From: Azotobacter salinestris
GTDB lineage: Bacteria; Pseudomonadota; Gammaproteobacteria; Pseudomonadales; Pseudomonadaceae
DNA length: 64,000 bases
Assembly (NCBI RefSeq): GCF_009363155.1
Contig: NZ_CP045302.1
Span: forward strand, 757,001-821,000
Direction of reading: 5' to 3'
In this document: in pieces, positions 19,987 to 32,620 of the stretch
Layout of the letters: the number at the start of each line of letters is the position of its first letter
Numbering within the stretch: position 1 is the stretch's first letter
Notes under the pieces: model-generated
Database searches by the model: none
Told to the model about the DNA's origin: nothing
What the model saw: the letters and a program-made list of their open reading frames with translations, nothing else
Made by a program: the position numbers and the translations under genes

Positions 19987-20771
19987 GCGCCAGCCTGAAG
20001 AGCGCAGCCCCGGCGCGGGGCCTGCACCTGGAAGTGAAGAACCTCAGCCACGCCTTCGACCTGGGCAAGACCAGCCTGCCGGTGCTCAACCAGGTCGACC
20101 TGAGCCTGCAGCCGGGCGAGAGCGTCGCCCTGCTCGGCCCCTCGGGCTGCGGCAAGTCGACCCTCCTGCGCCTGGTCGCCGGGCTGGAGGCGCCGCTGTC
20201 CGGGCAGATCCTGGTCGACGGCCAGCCGGTCGGCGCGCCCGATCCGTCGCGCATCCTGGTCTTCCAGGACCCGACCCTCTACCCCTGGCGCACCGTGTGG
20301 GACAACGTCGCCCTCGGCCTGCAGGCCCGCGGCCTGATCAACAGCCAGCGCGAGCGGGTCGACGCGGTGCTGGCCAAGGTCGGCCTCGGCGAGTTCCGCG
20401 ACGCCTATCCGCATCAGCTGTCCGGCGGCATGGCCCAGCGCGCCGCGCTGGCCCGCGCGCTGGTCAACGAACCGCGCCTGCTGCTGCTCGACGAGCCGCT
20501 GGGCAAGCTCGACTCGCTGACCCGCATCGCCATGCAGAGCGAGCTGATCCGCCTGTGGCAGCAGCAGCGCTACAGCTCGCTGCTGGTCACCCACGACGTG
20601 GAGGAAGCCCTGCTGCTCTGCGACCGGGTGCTGGTGTTCAGCAACCGGCCGGCGCGCATCCTCGCCGAGCTGAAGGTCGACCGCCCCTACCCGCGCCACC
20701 GCGACGACCCGCATCTGGTCGAGCTGCGCCAGCAGGCGCTGGAGCTGCTCGGGCTGGGCAGCAGCTGGTAA
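19980..20771 (+). CDS. ABC transporter ATP-binding protein (sulfonate/nitrate type)
   Basis: Cytoplasmic ATPase of 263 aa in the SsuB/NrtD family. Walker A GPSGCGKST, Q-loop VFQDPTLYPWRT, signature LSGGMAQRA, Walker B LLLLDEPLGKLD and VTHDVEEA are intact. It completes the transporter started at 17943. Confidence 0.92.
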   Translation: MVSASLKSAAPARGLHLEVKNLSHAFDLGKTSLPVLNQVDLSLQPGESVALLGPSGCGKSTLLRLVAGLEAPLSGQILVDGQPVGAPDPSRILVFQDPTLYPWRTVWDNVALGLQARGLINSQRERVDAVLAKVGLGEFRDAYPHQLSGGMAQRAALARALVNEPRLLLLDEPLGKLDSLTRIAMQSELIRLWQQQRYSSLLVTHDVEEALLLCDRVLVFSNRPARILAELKVDRPYPRHRDDPHLVELRQQALELLGLGSSW

Positions 20772-20789
20772 GAGCCCATCTCTGGTGTA

Positions 20790-20834
20790 GCGCCTGCAGG
20801 CCGGATAGGCGCCCCCACCCTCGCCTGCAGGCGC
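20790..20834 (+). terminator. hairpin after the ABC operon
   Basis: Perfect 12-bp arms GCGCCTGCAGGC/GCCTGCAGGCGC 19 nt after the ATPase stop. The arms are also self-palindromic around CTGCAG. There is no T-run, so it is either Rho-aided or a repeat. The rest of the gap to 21153 shows no gene. Confidence 0.5.
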
Positions 20835-21153
20835 CGGTTGCCAGGACCGACCCTCCGGCTCCCGACCTCCCATCCAGCCGGCCGCCATGCCCCGTCCCGC
20901 GCCGCCTCCCCGATCGGCAGCGGCCGATCGGAATCGAGTCGCCGGCACCCTCTCGATGGCTTCCGATCCGAATACGAGGTCGAACGGATGGCCGGCCAGC
21001 CGCACTTCCGCCCCGGCTTTCCGGTCGGACAAGCCTTGCCGTCGTGCCTGCCGGCCGGTCGCTCGCCGCTGCGCACCCGGTCCTGTGCCCGGCAGAATGA
21101 AGCCCGGCGCCTGCGCGCACTCCATACTCCAGGACAAGAAAAGAAGGTTGGCC

Positions 21154-22290
21154 ATGAAGATCGTCATCGCTCCCGATTCGTTCAAGGAAAGCCTGTCGGC
21201 CGCCGAGGTGGCCGCGGCCATCGCCGCCGGGCTCGGCGAGGTCTGGCCGCAGGCCGAGCTGCTCTGCCGGCCGATGGCCGACGGCGGCGAGGGCACGGTG
21301 GAGGCGGTGATCGCCGCGGTCGGCGGCGAGCGGCGCGAAACCCTGGTGCGCGGCCCGCTCGGCGAGCCGGTGACGGCGCACTGGGGCTGGATCGCCGAGA
21401 GCCGCAGCGCGGTGATCGAGATGGCCGCGGCCAGCGGCCTGCACCGGGTGCCGGCGGATCGGCGCGATGCCCTGCGCAGCTGCACCTACGGCACCGGCGA
21501 GCTGATCCTCGCGGCGCTGGAGGCCGGCGCCGAGCGGATCGTCCTCGGTTTCGGCGGCAGCGCCACCAACGACGCCGGCAGCGGCATGCTGCGCGCCCTC
21601 GGCGCGCGCTTCGAGGATGCCGAGGGCCGCCCGCTGCCGCCCGGCGGCGCGGCGCTGGCGCAGTTGCAGCGGATCGACCTGACGGGCCTCGATGCGCGCC
21701 TGGCGCAGGTGGACTTCGAGGTGGCCTGCGACGTCGACAACCCCCTGTGCGGGCCGCGCGGCGCTTCGCAGGTGTTCGGTCCGCAGAAAGGCGCGACGCC
21801 GGAGCAGGTGCGCCAGCTCGACGCCGCCCTCGCCCGCTTCGCCGACGTCTGCGCGGCGACCCTGGGCCGCGATGCGCGGGACAGCCCCGGCAGCGGCGCG
21901 GCCGGCGGCATCGGCTTCGCGGCGCGAACCTTTCTCGGCGCGGCCTTCCGCCCCGGCATCGAGCTGGTCGCCGAGGTCAGCGGCCTGGAGCAGGCCGTGA
22001 TCGGTGCCGACCTGGTGATCACCGGCGAGGGCCGGCTCGACGAGCAGACCCTGCACGGCAAGACGCCGATGGGCGTGGCGGGCATCGCCAAGCGTCACGG
22101 CGTGCCGGTCGTCGCCCTGGCCGGCATGCTCGGCGAGGGCTACGAGCGCCTCTACGGCCACGGCATCGATGCCGCCTTCAGCCTGGCGCCGGGGCCGATC
22201 AGCCTGGCCGCCGCCCTCGCCGACGCCCCCGTCCTGCTGCGCCAGCGCGCCGCCGACATCGCCCGGCTCTGGCAGCTGGCGCGGGGCTGA
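21154..22290 (+). CDS. glycerate kinase (GarK/GlxK family)
   Basis: Phosphorylates D-glycerate with ATP in the cytosol, feeding photorespiration-like and glyoxylate routes into glycolysis. At 378 aa it is full length. Diagnostic segments are the N-terminal IAPDSFKESLSA, MADGGEGTVEA, the phosphate loop LGFGGSATNDAGSGML, and the C-terminal TGEGRLDEQTLHGKTPMGVA. ATG 21154 follows AAGAAGG. It seems to be a stand-alone gene. Confidence 0.93.
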   Translation: MKIVIAPDSFKESLSAAEVAAAIAAGLGEVWPQAELLCRPMADGGEGTVEAVIAAVGGERRETLVRGPLGEPVTAHWGWIAESRSAVIEMAAASGLHRVPADRRDALRSCTYGTGELILAALEAGAERIVLGFGGSATNDAGSGMLRALGARFEDAEGRPLPPGGAALAQLQRIDLTGLDARLAQVDFEVACDVDNPLCGPRGASQVFGPQKGATPEQVRQLDAALARFADVCAATLGRDARDSPGSGAAGGIGFAARTFLGAAFRPGIELVAEVSGLEQAVIGADLVITGEGRLDEQTLHGKTPMGVAGIAKRHGVPVVALAGMLGEGYERLYGHGIDAAFSLAPGPISLAAALADAPVLLRQRAADIARLWQLARG

Positions 22291-22551
22291 GCGCCGCCGC
22301 GCCGGGGCGTCGCCGGGCTTGTCAGGGCCGGCAGGAGACGCCCTCGCCGGCATCGCGGCGGCTCCGCTGTCGGTCTCCCACACAGGAGGCACCCGTCCCG
22401 GAGGCGGGTCACGGGCCCCGAAATCGGCTACAGTCAGCCACGGCAGCCGGCCAGATAGCCTGGCTGGCCCCGGTGTGGCAGCGGCCCGGGCGGTCTTCGC
22501 TGCGCCGGCGAACCGGAAAGACGCTCAACCCTTGAAAGCGGGAGGAAGTAG

Positions 22552-22809
22552 ATGCCCTTACTGGCCGGGATTCTCAGCGCTCTCGCGCTGGCGCTGGCGT
22601 TGGCCACCATCGCCGGCGTGATCGCCCCGTCGCTGTTCCGCAACCGAAAGACCGGAGAGGTTCCCAGACGCCTGTCCCTGCTGGTCTGGGGATGCATCGC
22701 CGTGCTCGTGGCCATGATTCTCGCCGGCAGCCTGGTACCGCGACCGGCAGCGGCGCCGACGGCCGGGGCCGGGTCGAACGAGGCCGCCTCGGGAAGCGCA
22801 CCCCGCTGA
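22552..22809 (+). CDS. small two-helix membrane protein
   Basis: An 85-aa protein with two hydrophobic segments (about residues 4-28 and 42-63) separated by a short basic loop (FRNRKTGEVPRR), plus an Ala/Ser/Gly-rich tail. The ribosome site GGAGGA is well placed before ATG 22552. No family recognised. It faces the converging regulator gene at 22892. Confidence 0.6.
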   Translation: MPLLAGILSALALALALATIAGVIAPSLFRNRKTGEVPRRLSLLVWGCIAVLVAMILAGSLVPRPAAAPTAGAGSNEAASGSAPR

Positions 22810-22891
22810 GGGAACCCGGTTCGCCTGGCGTTCGGCCGGGCGAGGCCTGGTCGTTGGCATGGCCGGCCCGCCACAGCCCATGGACAGGCTC

Positions 22892-24454
<1,563 letters not shown>

Positions 24455-24651
24455 GGGCGCCTCCCGGCCCATGCGCACAGGCTCCGCCAGGACAACGGCA
24501 GCCCGTGGCGGAGCCGCAGAGGTTGCTTGAGTCGTTCCAACGCCGTCCGGGATTCGCCGGGCAGCAGTCCGTATCCGAGGGCTTTCATGGCTGGCTGAAA
24601 AGGGTCTCCGGGTAGGGTTTGCGCCGCCGGGGCGGCATCCGCGGGAGATAC

Positions 24652-24667
24652 AGCAAGCTTCGTTCCA
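24652..24667 (-). promoter_or_regulatory. candidate sigma-54 promoter of the vnfA paralogue
   Basis: Read on the minus strand, TGGAAC-GAAGC-TTGCT matches the -24/-12 consensus TGGCAC-N5-TTGCA with correct GG-GC spacing, about 200 nt upstream of the start at 24454. One core base deviates (TGGA for TGGC). Confidence 0.5.
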
Positions 24668-24708
24668 CACGCCAGGCCCCCGCAAATCCCGCCCCAGCCC
24701 GCACAAAC

Positions 24709-24764
24709 GTACGCATGCGAACGAAAGGTCGGCCGGTTGCGCACGCGCCGGTACATCCCGGCCC
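24709..24764. promoter_or_regulatory. candidate VnfA operator pair between divergent genes
   Basis: Two sites resemble the VnfA operator GTAC-N6-GTAC: GTAC-GCATGC-GAAC at 24709-24722 and GTAC-ATCCCG-GCCC at 24751-24764. Each keeps one perfect half. They sit between oppositely directed sigma-54 promoters at 24652 and 24867, so one enhancer could serve both the vnfA paralogue and the TPR-like gene. Confidence 0.5.
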
Positions 24765-24866
24765 CGGCAGCACAGGGCAACGGCGCTGCCGGGCAAGCCC
24801 GGCCAGCGCGGCGAACGCCCGCCGGGCGCCGCACAGCGCCAGGCGCCGACAAGGACAGGCCGGCAC

Positions 24867-24882
24867 TGGCGTCGATCTTGCG
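24867..24882 (+). promoter_or_regulatory. sigma-54 promoter of the TPR-like gene
   Basis: TGGCGT-CGATC-TTGCG keeps the invariant GG and GC 12 nt apart and lies 36 nt before the ATG at 24918. Confidence 0.65.
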
Positions 24883-24917
24883 AGGGGCGGTCCGTCACCC
24901 TCCCCAGGAGCCCCGCC

Positions 24918-25502
24918 ATGTCCGAATCCATCCCGTCGCAGCCCGCCAGCGCCCGCATCTACCGTTTCGAGCCCTATCACTTCAGCCACCACCTGCCGCC
25001 GGACACCCGCGCCAGGCTGAAGGAAATCTTCGCCCACTGGAACGAGACGGAAAAAGCCGAGGCGCTGGTCCGCGACATCATCGACCAGGCCCCGGACACC
25101 CTTGGCGTGCGCATCGTCGCCTACCGCTTCTACTTCTACCGGCGGCGTTCGCTGGAAGCCGCGCACTGGGCGCTGTCCTGCATCGAATGGCTGTCCCGGC
25201 GCCTCGGCCTGCCGGCCGACTGGCGCGCGGTTCGTGCGGAGATGGCCGACTTCGTCCACTGGCACGCCTTCACCCGCCTCTGGCTGCAGTCCCTCACCGC
25301 CTATGCCTACAACCTCGCCCGTCTGGGCCGCGAGGCCGAATCCCTGGAGGCGCTGGACAAGGTGGAAGAGCTGGATCCCAGCGGCAAGCTGGGCGCACCA
25401 CGCCTGCGCCAGGTCTTCGGCGGCCCGCGCAGCGACGCCGGCATGCTCTTTCCCAAGGCGTTCGAGAACTGGCGCTTTCCCCGGCGCCAGGACGAGTGCT
25501 GA
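24918..25502 (+). CDS. TPR-like helical protein in the vnf regulatory region
   Basis: A 194-aa cytosolic protein predicted to be almost wholly alpha-helical. The segments ETEKAEALVRDIIDQAPDTLG and LARLGREAESLEALDKVEEL look like TPR-type helix pairs, the second having the typical A.. LGR..EALE pattern. I recognise no named family. It has its own sigma-54 promoter, VnfA-like upstream sites and a good ribosome site (AGGAG), so it is probably expressed with the V-nitrogenase. TPR proteins usually bind other proteins, so a chaperone or maturation role is possible but unproven. Confidence 0.7.
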   Translation: MSESIPSQPASARIYRFEPYHFSHHLPPDTRARLKEIFAHWNETEKAEALVRDIIDQAPDTLGVRIVAYRFYFYRRRSLEAAHWALSCIEWLSRRLGLPADWRAVRAEMADFVHWHAFTRLWLQSLTAYAYNLARLGREAESLEALDKVEELDPSGKLGAPRLRQVFGGPRSDAGMLFPKAFENWRFPRRQDEC

Positions 25503-25946
25503 CCCTCCGGCCCCAACTGGCCTGTCGGCATTCGCCAGATGCACTTCAGGAACGGGAGTTTTCTATTCCCATGGTCCCACTTGATAGAAGCAAGCCACCG
25601 ACCGGGCCAAGGCCCTGCCTGCTGAAGGCCAGTACTCCGGCCTCGCCCATCGGCATGCGCCCAGCCACACACCGTTATATTTACCAATATATAAATAATA
25701 TCCTACACTGCCGTCCGGCCCCGTCAGCCAGGCACCCAGGCCCCGGGCGGGAGAAGGATCTGTCAGCCCCCTGTCCGGCCTGTCCGGGCAAGTCGTGCAT
25801 TCGCCTGAATGCCCCCAGCGGCATCCTCCGGATGGAGGATCGCCTATTCGACAATCCGCCCGCCGTCCGCAGCGCATCGCGCTCCGGCGCGGTCCCGCGC
25901 ACGACTGCCGGCCGGTCGCGGCGGGCACAGCCTGAGGAGGCAAGCC
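25503..25946. other. control region upstream of the Nfu-like gene and vnfA
   Basis: No gene is supportable here. An AT-rich patch at about 25675-25710 contains TTTACC-N18-TACACT, a plausible but weak sigma-70-type promoter. I find no sigma-54 element, consistent with vnfA being expressed by housekeeping polymerase. Confidence 0.4.
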
Positions 25947-26243
25947 ATGTCCAACCTGCCACTGGATAGCGAAGCCGGCGAAAGCGCCGAACTTCCCCGG
26001 ATCGACCCCATCCCCGCCGAATCCCTGCCGCTGGTGCGCGACACCATCGAGCGCCTGCGCCCGGGGGTGCAGCGCGACGGCGGCGACCTGGAGCTGGTCG
26101 CCGTGCAGGAGAACATCGTCCGCCTGCGCCTCAAGGGCGCCTGCGTCGGCTGCGCCATGTCCGCCCAGACCCTCGGTGGCGTGCGCCGCGCGCTGGTCGA
26201 GGCGCTCGGCAACCCCTCGGTGCGCGTGCTGCCGGCCCCCTGA
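25947..26243 (+). CDS. NifU C-terminal-domain (Nfu-type) Fe-S scaffold
   Basis: A 98-aa protein equal to the C-terminal domain of NifU/NfuA, which carries a [4Fe-4S] cluster across a dimer and hands it to apo-proteins. The domain shows VRDTIERLRPGVQRDGGDLE and the cluster motif C-x2-C in GACVGCAMS. The N-terminal IscU-like and ferredoxin domains of full NifU are absent. It has a strong ribosome site (GAGGAGG) and lies 49 nt before vnfA, probably co-transcribed. It may load the Fe-S cluster of VnfA or supply clusters for V-nitrogenase maturation; both are inferences. Confidence 0.88.
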   Translation: MSNLPLDSEAGESAELPRIDPIPAESLPLVRDTIERLRPGVQRDGGDLELVAVQENIVRLRLKGACVGCAMSAQTLGGVRRALVEALGNPSVRVLPAP

Positions 26244-26292
26244 GCAACGCCCCATGCGCCAGACAGAACGCCAGACAGGAGCGGCCATCCCC

Positions 26293-27861
<1,569 letters not shown>

Positions 27862-27892
27862 TCGCGGCGGCGTGCCGTCTGCCCGCGCGAAA

Positions 27893-27937
27893 GTACCGCC
27901 GCGTACAGGGATCGTTCGCCGCGGTACATACCCGCCC
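27893..27937. promoter_or_regulatory. VnfA operator upstream of vnfENX
   Basis: A perfect GTAC-CGCCGC-GTAC at 27893-27906 matches the VnfA consensus. A second half-matching site GTAC-ATACCC-GCCC follows at 27924-27937. They lie 45-90 nt upstream of the sigma-54 promoter at 27982. Confidence 0.8.
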
Positions 27938-27981
27938 CCGAAATTCTGCCGAAACCCCTCAAGGACGCGGCTTTGCGCGGT

Positions 27982-27997
27982 TGGCGCGGCCTTTGCT
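27982..27997 (+). promoter_or_regulatory. sigma-54 promoter of vnfENX
   Basis: TGGCGC-GGCCT-TTGCT with the correct 12-nt GG-GC spacing, 111 nt before the vnfE ATG and just downstream of the VnfA sites. Confidence 0.82.
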
Positions 27998-28108
27998 GCA
28001 GCACCCGCAGGCGTTCGCGGCAGAGTGCTCCTGCCAACGCGCTCCGTCTGCCGGACAGCACTTTTCCATCCACCGCACGCGACGGTAGCGACCGTCCGGA
28101 GAGGTACG

Positions 28109-29518
28109 ATGAACCAGACCGATATCCAGAACCTGCTCGACGAGCCGGCCTGCACCCACAACACGGCGGGCAAGAGCGGCTGCTCGCGCTCGCGCCCCGG
28201 CGCCACCCAGGGCGGCTGCGCCTTCGATGGCGCGCAGATCGCCATCCTGCCGATCGCCGATGCCGCGCACATCGTCCACGGCCCGATCGGCTGCGCCGGC
28301 AGCTCCTGGGACCTGCGCGGCAGCAGCTCCTCCGGCCCGCAGCTGTACCGCCTGGGCATGACTACCGAACTGTCCGACGTCGACGTGATCATGGGCCGCG
28401 GCGAGAAGAAGCTGTTCCACGCCATCCGCCGCGCGGTCGAGCGCTACAACCCGCAGGCGGTGTTCGTCTACGGCACCTGCGTGCCGGCGATGCAGGGCGA
28501 CGACATCGAGGCGGTGGCCCGCGACGCCAGCCAGCGCTGGGGCGTGCCGGTTATCCCGGTGGACGGCGCCGGCTTCTACGGCACCAAGAGCCTGGGCAAC
28601 CGCATTGCCGGCGAGACCCTCTACCGCCACGTCATCGGCAGCCGCGAGCCGGCGCCGCTGCCGGAAGACGCCGTCGACCGCGGCATCAGGGTGCACGACG
28701 TCAACCTGATCGGCGAGTACAACATCGCCGGCGAGTTCTGGCGCGTCGCGCCGCTGTTCGACGAACTCGGCCTGCGCATCCTCTGCACCCTCTCGGGCGA
28801 CGCGCGCTTTCGCGAGGTCCAGACCATGCACCGCGCCGAGGCCAACATGGTGGTCTGCTCCAAGGCCATGCTCAACGTCGCCCGCCACCTGCGCGAGGAC
28901 CATGGCACGCCGTTCTTCGAGGGCAGCTTCTACGGCATCGCCGACACCTCCCAGGCGCTGCGCGACTTCGCCAGGGCGATCGACGACCCGTCGCTGTCGG
29001 TGCGCACCGAGCTGTTGATCCTGCGCGAGGAGAACAGGGCCCGGGCGGCGCTCGAACCCTGGCGCGAGCGCCTCGCCGGCAAGCGCGCGCTGATCTTCTC
29101 CGGCGGGGTGAAGTCCTGGTCGGTGGTCTCGGCGCTGCAGGATCTGGGCGTCGAGGTGATCGCCACCGGCACCGAGAAATCCACCGAGGAGGACCGCGCG
29201 CGCATCCGCGAACTGATGGGCCCGAACGCCCGGATGATCGACGACAACGACCAGGGCGCGCTGATCGCCACCTGCATCGAGAGCGGCGCCGACATCCTGA
29301 TCGCCGGCGGCCGCTACCTGTACGCCGCGCTCAAGGCGCGCCTGGCGTTCCTCGACATCAACCACGAACGCGACTTCGGCTACGCCGGCTACGCAGGCTT
29401 CGTCGAACTGGCCCGCCAGCTCGCGCTGGCCGTGCACAGCCCGGTGTGGCAGCGCGTGCGCCAGGAGCCGGGCTGGGTGCGCGCGAGCGTCGATGCGGCC
29501 CTGCTGGAGGAAGCCTGA
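28109..29518 (+). CDS. vnfE: VnfE, FeV-cofactor scaffold subunit
   Basis: Alpha-type subunit of the VnfEN scaffold on which the FeV-cofactor precursor is assembled; homologue of NifE (469 aa). P-cluster-like cysteine regions are present ([35 protein letters not shown]). The middle part [19 protein letters not shown] and [16 protein letters not shown] fits NifE-type proteins rather than catalytic NifD/VnfD. A GGAGAGG ribosome site precedes ATG 28109. vnfN starts 1 nt after its stop. Confidence 0.94.
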   Translation: MNQTDIQNLLDEPACTHNTAGKSGCSRSRPGATQGGCAFDGAQIAILPIADAAHIVHGPIGCAGSSWDLRGSSSSGPQLYRLGMTTELSDVDVIMGRGEKKLFHAIRRAVERYNPQAVFVYGTCVPAMQGDDIEAVARDASQRWGVPVIPVDGAGFYGTKSLGNRIAGETLYRHVIGSREPAPLPEDAVDRGIRVHDVNLIGEYNIAGEFWRVAPLFDELGLRILCTLSGDARFREVQTMHRAEANMVVCSKAMLNVARHLREDHGTPFFEGSFYGIADTSQALRDFARAIDDPSLSVRTELLILREENRARAALEPWRERLAGKRALIFSGGVKSWSVVSALQDLGVEVIATGTEKSTEEDRARIRELMGPNARMIDDNDQGALIATCIESGADILIAGGRYLYAALKARLAFLDINHERDFGYAGYAGFVELARQLALAVHSPVWQRVRQEPGWVRASVDAALLEEA

Positions 29519-29519
29519 C

Positions 29520-30902
29520 ATGGCCCGGATCGTCCAGACCAACAAGCCGCTGAGCGTCAACCCGCTGCGCGTCAGCCAGCCGATGGGCGCCGTGCTGGCC
29601 TTCCTCGGCCTGGCCCGCAGCCTGCCGCTGGAGCACGGCGCCCAGGGCTGCACGGCATTCAGCAAGGTGTTCTTCACCCGCCACTTCCGCGAGCCCATCC
29701 CGCTGCAGACCACCGCGCTCGACATGTTCAGCAGCGTACTCGGCGGCGACGAGCGGCTGCACGAGGGCCTTGCCACGGTGATCGACGAGCATCGCCCGGA
29801 AGTGGTCGGCCTGATCACCACCGGCCTGGTGGAAATGCAGGGCGCCGACATCCGCCGCGTGCTGCGCAGCTTCCACGCCGGCCGCTGCGAAACCGCCAGC
29901 GTCGTCGCGGTGAACACCCCGGACACCCTCGGCGGACTGGAGAGCGGCTACGCCCTGGCGGTGGAGGCGATCATCCAGGCGCTGGTGCCGGACGCCGTGG
30001 TGCCGGTTGCGCAGCGCGCCCGCCAGGTCAACCTGCTGGCCGGGTCGATGCTGACCCCGGCCGACGTCGAGGCGATCCGCGAATGGATCGAGAGCTTCGG
30101 CCTGCAGGCGGTGATCCTCCCCGACCTCGCCGACTCCCTCGACGGCCACCTGACGCCCCAGGGCTACACCACCCTGACCACCGGCGGCACCAGCCGCCAG
30201 GCGATCGCCGCCATGGGCCGCTCGGCGCTGACCCTGGTCATCGGCGACTCCCTCGGCCGCGCCGCCGACCTGCTCAAGGCGCGCACCGGAATTCCGGACC
30301 TGCGCCTGTCCGGCCTGACCGCGCTGGCCGACTGCGACGCCTTCGTCCAGGCGCTCGCCGACGTCTCCGGCCGCCCGGTGCCGGCGCGCATCCTCCGCCA
30401 GCGCGAGCAGTTGCTCGACGCCCTGGTCGACAGCTACGTCCCGGTCGGCGGCGCGCGCATCGCCATCGGCGCCGACGCCGACCAGCTGGTGGCCCTCGGG
30501 CGCTTTCTCGACGACATCGGCGCCCGCCTGGTCGCCGCGGTCAGCCCGTGCCGCAGTGCGGCGCTGGAGACGCTGAACGTCGAGGAAGTGCTGGTCGGCG
30601 ATTTCGAGGACCTGGAGGAGCGCGCCCGTACAGCCTCCGCGCAGCTGCTGATCGGCAACTCCCACGCCTTGCAGAGCGCCGAGCGCCTCGGCATCCCGCT
30701 GCTGCGCGCGGGCTTCCCGCAGTACGACCACTACGGCGCGGCGGCGCGCCTGTGGGTCGGCTACCGCGGCGCGCGCCAGCTGCTCTTCGAGCTGGCCAAC
30801 CTGTTCGCCCCCCGGGGCACCGGCATCGCCCCCTACCACTCGCCGCTGCGCCAGGACTTCGACGGCGCCGCCGCACCTTCCGCGAGGAGCATTTCCGCAT
30901 GA
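29520..30902 (+). CDS. vnfN: VnfN, FeV-cofactor scaffold subunit
   Basis: Beta-type partner of VnfE (460 aa), homologous to NifN. Typical segments are the N-terminal SQPMGAVLAFLGLARSLPLEHGAQGCT and TTGLVEMQGADIRRVLR. It forms the alpha2beta2 scaffold with VnfE. The stop codon overlaps the vnfX start (ATGA), so E, N and X are made as one set. Confidence 0.94.
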   Translation: MARIVQTNKPLSVNPLRVSQPMGAVLAFLGLARSLPLEHGAQGCTAFSKVFFTRHFREPIPLQTTALDMFSSVLGGDERLHEGLATVIDEHRPEVVGLITTGLVEMQGADIRRVLRSFHAGRCETASVVAVNTPDTLGGLESGYALAVEAIIQALVPDAVVPVAQRARQVNLLAGSMLTPADVEAIREWIESFGLQAVILPDLADSLDGHLTPQGYTTLTTGGTSRQAIAAMGRSALTLVIGDSLGRAADLLKARTGIPDLRLSGLTALADCDAFVQALADVSGRPVPARILRQREQLLDALVDSYVPVGGARIAIGADADQLVALGRFLDDIGARLVAAVSPCRSAALETLNVEEVLVGDFEDLEERARTASAQLLIGNSHALQSAERLGIPLLRAGFPQYDHYGAAARLWVGYRGARQLLFELANLFAPRGTGIAPYHSPLRQDFDGAAAPSARSISA

Positions 30903-31447
30903 TCAAAGTCGCTTTCGCGTCCAACGACCGCGTCAACGTCAACCTGCACTTCGGCGCCGCCGACACCCTGGTGGTCTACGACGTCTCGCCGGGCTACGCC
31001 GAACTGCTCGGCGTCGGCGAGTTCGTCAAGGTCAACATGAAGGGCGAGAACCGCTTCAAGGCGCTGTCCACCGACGAGCAAACGGCCAACGTCATCGACC
31101 TGCAGCTCAGCACCGAGGAGCTGGAGCGCCTGGCTGCCAAGCCGCCGGAGGACAAGGTGATCGCCAAGCTGGACTTCCTCGACGGCTGCTCGGCGATCTA
31201 CGCCGCCTCGATCGGCACCTCGTCGATCAAGCGGCTGATCGCCGCCGGCATCCAGCCGATCATCGTCGGCACCGGCCAGACCATCGAGGATTTGCTCAAC
31301 GAGGTCAGCCTGGCCCTGCACTGCGGCGGCCTGAGCTGGGTCGAGCGCGCCAAGGCCAAGGCCGAACGCGCGGCCCCGGCTCCCGCCGTGCCCCGCGAAT
31401 CCGCCGGCGGGCTGCGCCTGATCACCTCCATCGAAGAGCTGGAATAA
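30899..31447 (+). CDS. vnfX: VnfX, FeV-cofactor precursor carrier
   Basis: Member of the NifX/NafY/VnfX family (182 aa) that binds and shuttles NifB-co or VK-type precursors during cofactor assembly. The conserved core is IKVAFASNDRVNVNLHFGAADTL at the N-terminus, then DFLDGCSAIYAASIGTSSIKRLIAAGIQPI. A ~30-residue Ala/Pro-rich tail follows (AKAERAAPAPAVPRES). Its ATG overlaps the vnfN stop. A GC hairpin follows at 31463. Confidence 0.92.
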   Translation: MIKVAFASNDRVNVNLHFGAADTLVVYDVSPGYAELLGVGEFVKVNMKGENRFKALSTDEQTANVIDLQLSTEELERLAAKPPEDKVIAKLDFLDGCSAIYAASIGTSSIKRLIAAGIQPIIVGTGQTIEDLLNEVSLALHCGGLSWVERAKAKAERAAPAPAVPRESAGGLRLITSIEELE

Positions 31448-31462
31448 CCCGGCTCCGCCCTG

Positions 31463-31492
31463 CCCGCCGTTCCCGCCACCGGGAACGGCGGG
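31463..31492 (+). terminator. hairpin after vnfENX
   Basis: Perfect 12-bp stem CCCGCCGTTCCC/GGGAACGGCGGG with a 6-nt loop, 15 nt after the vnfX stop. It lacks a T-run. From here to 31873 I see no gene. Confidence 0.6.
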
Positions 31493-31873
31493 CGGGGAAT
31501 CCCAATAGCGAGAAACCAATCTCGCCCTTTCCCCACGACCGTTCTCCCGGCCGCCTCCCGCTTCGGGCGACTTTGCGCGCCCAAGCGCCCGAATTCGTCA
31601 ATCGATCGGTGATAGCATGAAGCCATCTACGGCATGGGCTTCGGCCGGAAGCATTCGGAGCGATGCCGAAAACCTCTGCCCGGCAGCCTCGGTGCGGACC
31701 GAGTGGCGACGATACGGGCTTGCCCGCACGCGAAAACCACAGTCAGACCGGGGGAGCGAGAATGGCAGGGAATGTTATGCAATAAGTGGGGGGTATTTAC
31801 TTACATCATTTGGTGTCGAATGGTAGTTAGGCCCTGACCGAATCTATTCACACCCGTAAGGAAATTTCCCACA

Positions 31874-32620
31874 GTGGACATCCCACGGATATTCAACATC
31901 ACTGAAAGTGCTCACCGCATCCATAACCCGATCACACCTGAAAAGCTTGCCACTCTCGGCGCGGCGCTGCGTCTGGAATCGGGGGCCCGAGTGCTCGACC
32001 TCGGCAGCGGTTCGGGGGAGATGCTGTGCACCTGGGCACGCGATCACGGCGTCATCGGCACCGGCATCGACATGAGCCAGTTGTTCACCGAGCAAGCGAA
32101 ACTCCGTGCTGTAGAACTCGACGTCGCCCATCAAGTCAAGTTCATCCATGGCGATGCTGCCGGCTATGTCTCTGACGAGAAGGTCAGTGTGGCAGCCTGC
32201 GTCGGTGCCACTTGGATCGCCGGTGGAGTCGCCGGCACTATCGAGCTTCTGGCGCGGAGCCTGCGCACCGGAGGGATCATCCTCATCGGCGAGCCCTACT
32301 GGCGGCAGTTACCGCCAACGGAAGATGTTGCCAAGGGGTGTCTTGCCAACTCAATCTCCGACTTTCTCATGCTTCCAGAACTTCTCGCGTCTTTCGGCCA
32401 CCTTGGCTACGACGTCGTTGAAATGGTTCTGGCTGACCAAGACGGCTGGGATAGATACGAGGCGGCCAAATGGCTCACCATGCGCCGATGGCTTGAAGCC
32501 AATCCCGACGACGAGTTCGCGAAAGATGTTCGAGCCCAACTGACCTCGGAACCCGAGCGCTACGCCGCTTACACGCGTGAATACCTGGGCTGGGGTGTGT
32601 TCGCGCTGATGCCGCGGTGA
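31874..32620 (+). CDS. SAM-dependent methyltransferase
   Basis: Class I methyltransferase, 248 aa, with motif I VLDLGSGSGEMLCTWA, the acidic loop GTGIDMSQLF and motif III FIHGDAAGYV. Substrate unknown. It starts with GTG (AAGGAAA nine nt upstream) and codes with noticeably lower GC than the vnf genes, which suggests separate acquisition. Neighbours give no clue to its target. Confidence 0.82.
   Translation: MDIPRIFNITESAHRIHNPITPEKLATLGAALRLESGARVLDLGSGSGEMLCTWARDHGVIGTGIDMSQLFTEQAKLRAVELDVAHQVKFIHGDAAGYVSDEKVSVAACVGATWIAGGVAGTIELLARSLRTGGIILIGEPYWRQLPPTEDVAKGCLANSISDFLMLPELLASFGHLGYDVVEMVLADQDGWDRYEAAKWLTMRRWLEANPDDEFAKDVRAQLTSEPERYAAYTREYLGWGVFALMPR

Noticed and set aside
25675-25710. An FNR or sigma-54 site in the AT-rich patch upstream of the nfu-like gene
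   Set aside because: No TTGAT-N4-ATCAA and no GG/GC pair with 12-nt spacing; only a weak sigma-70-like arrangement is seen.
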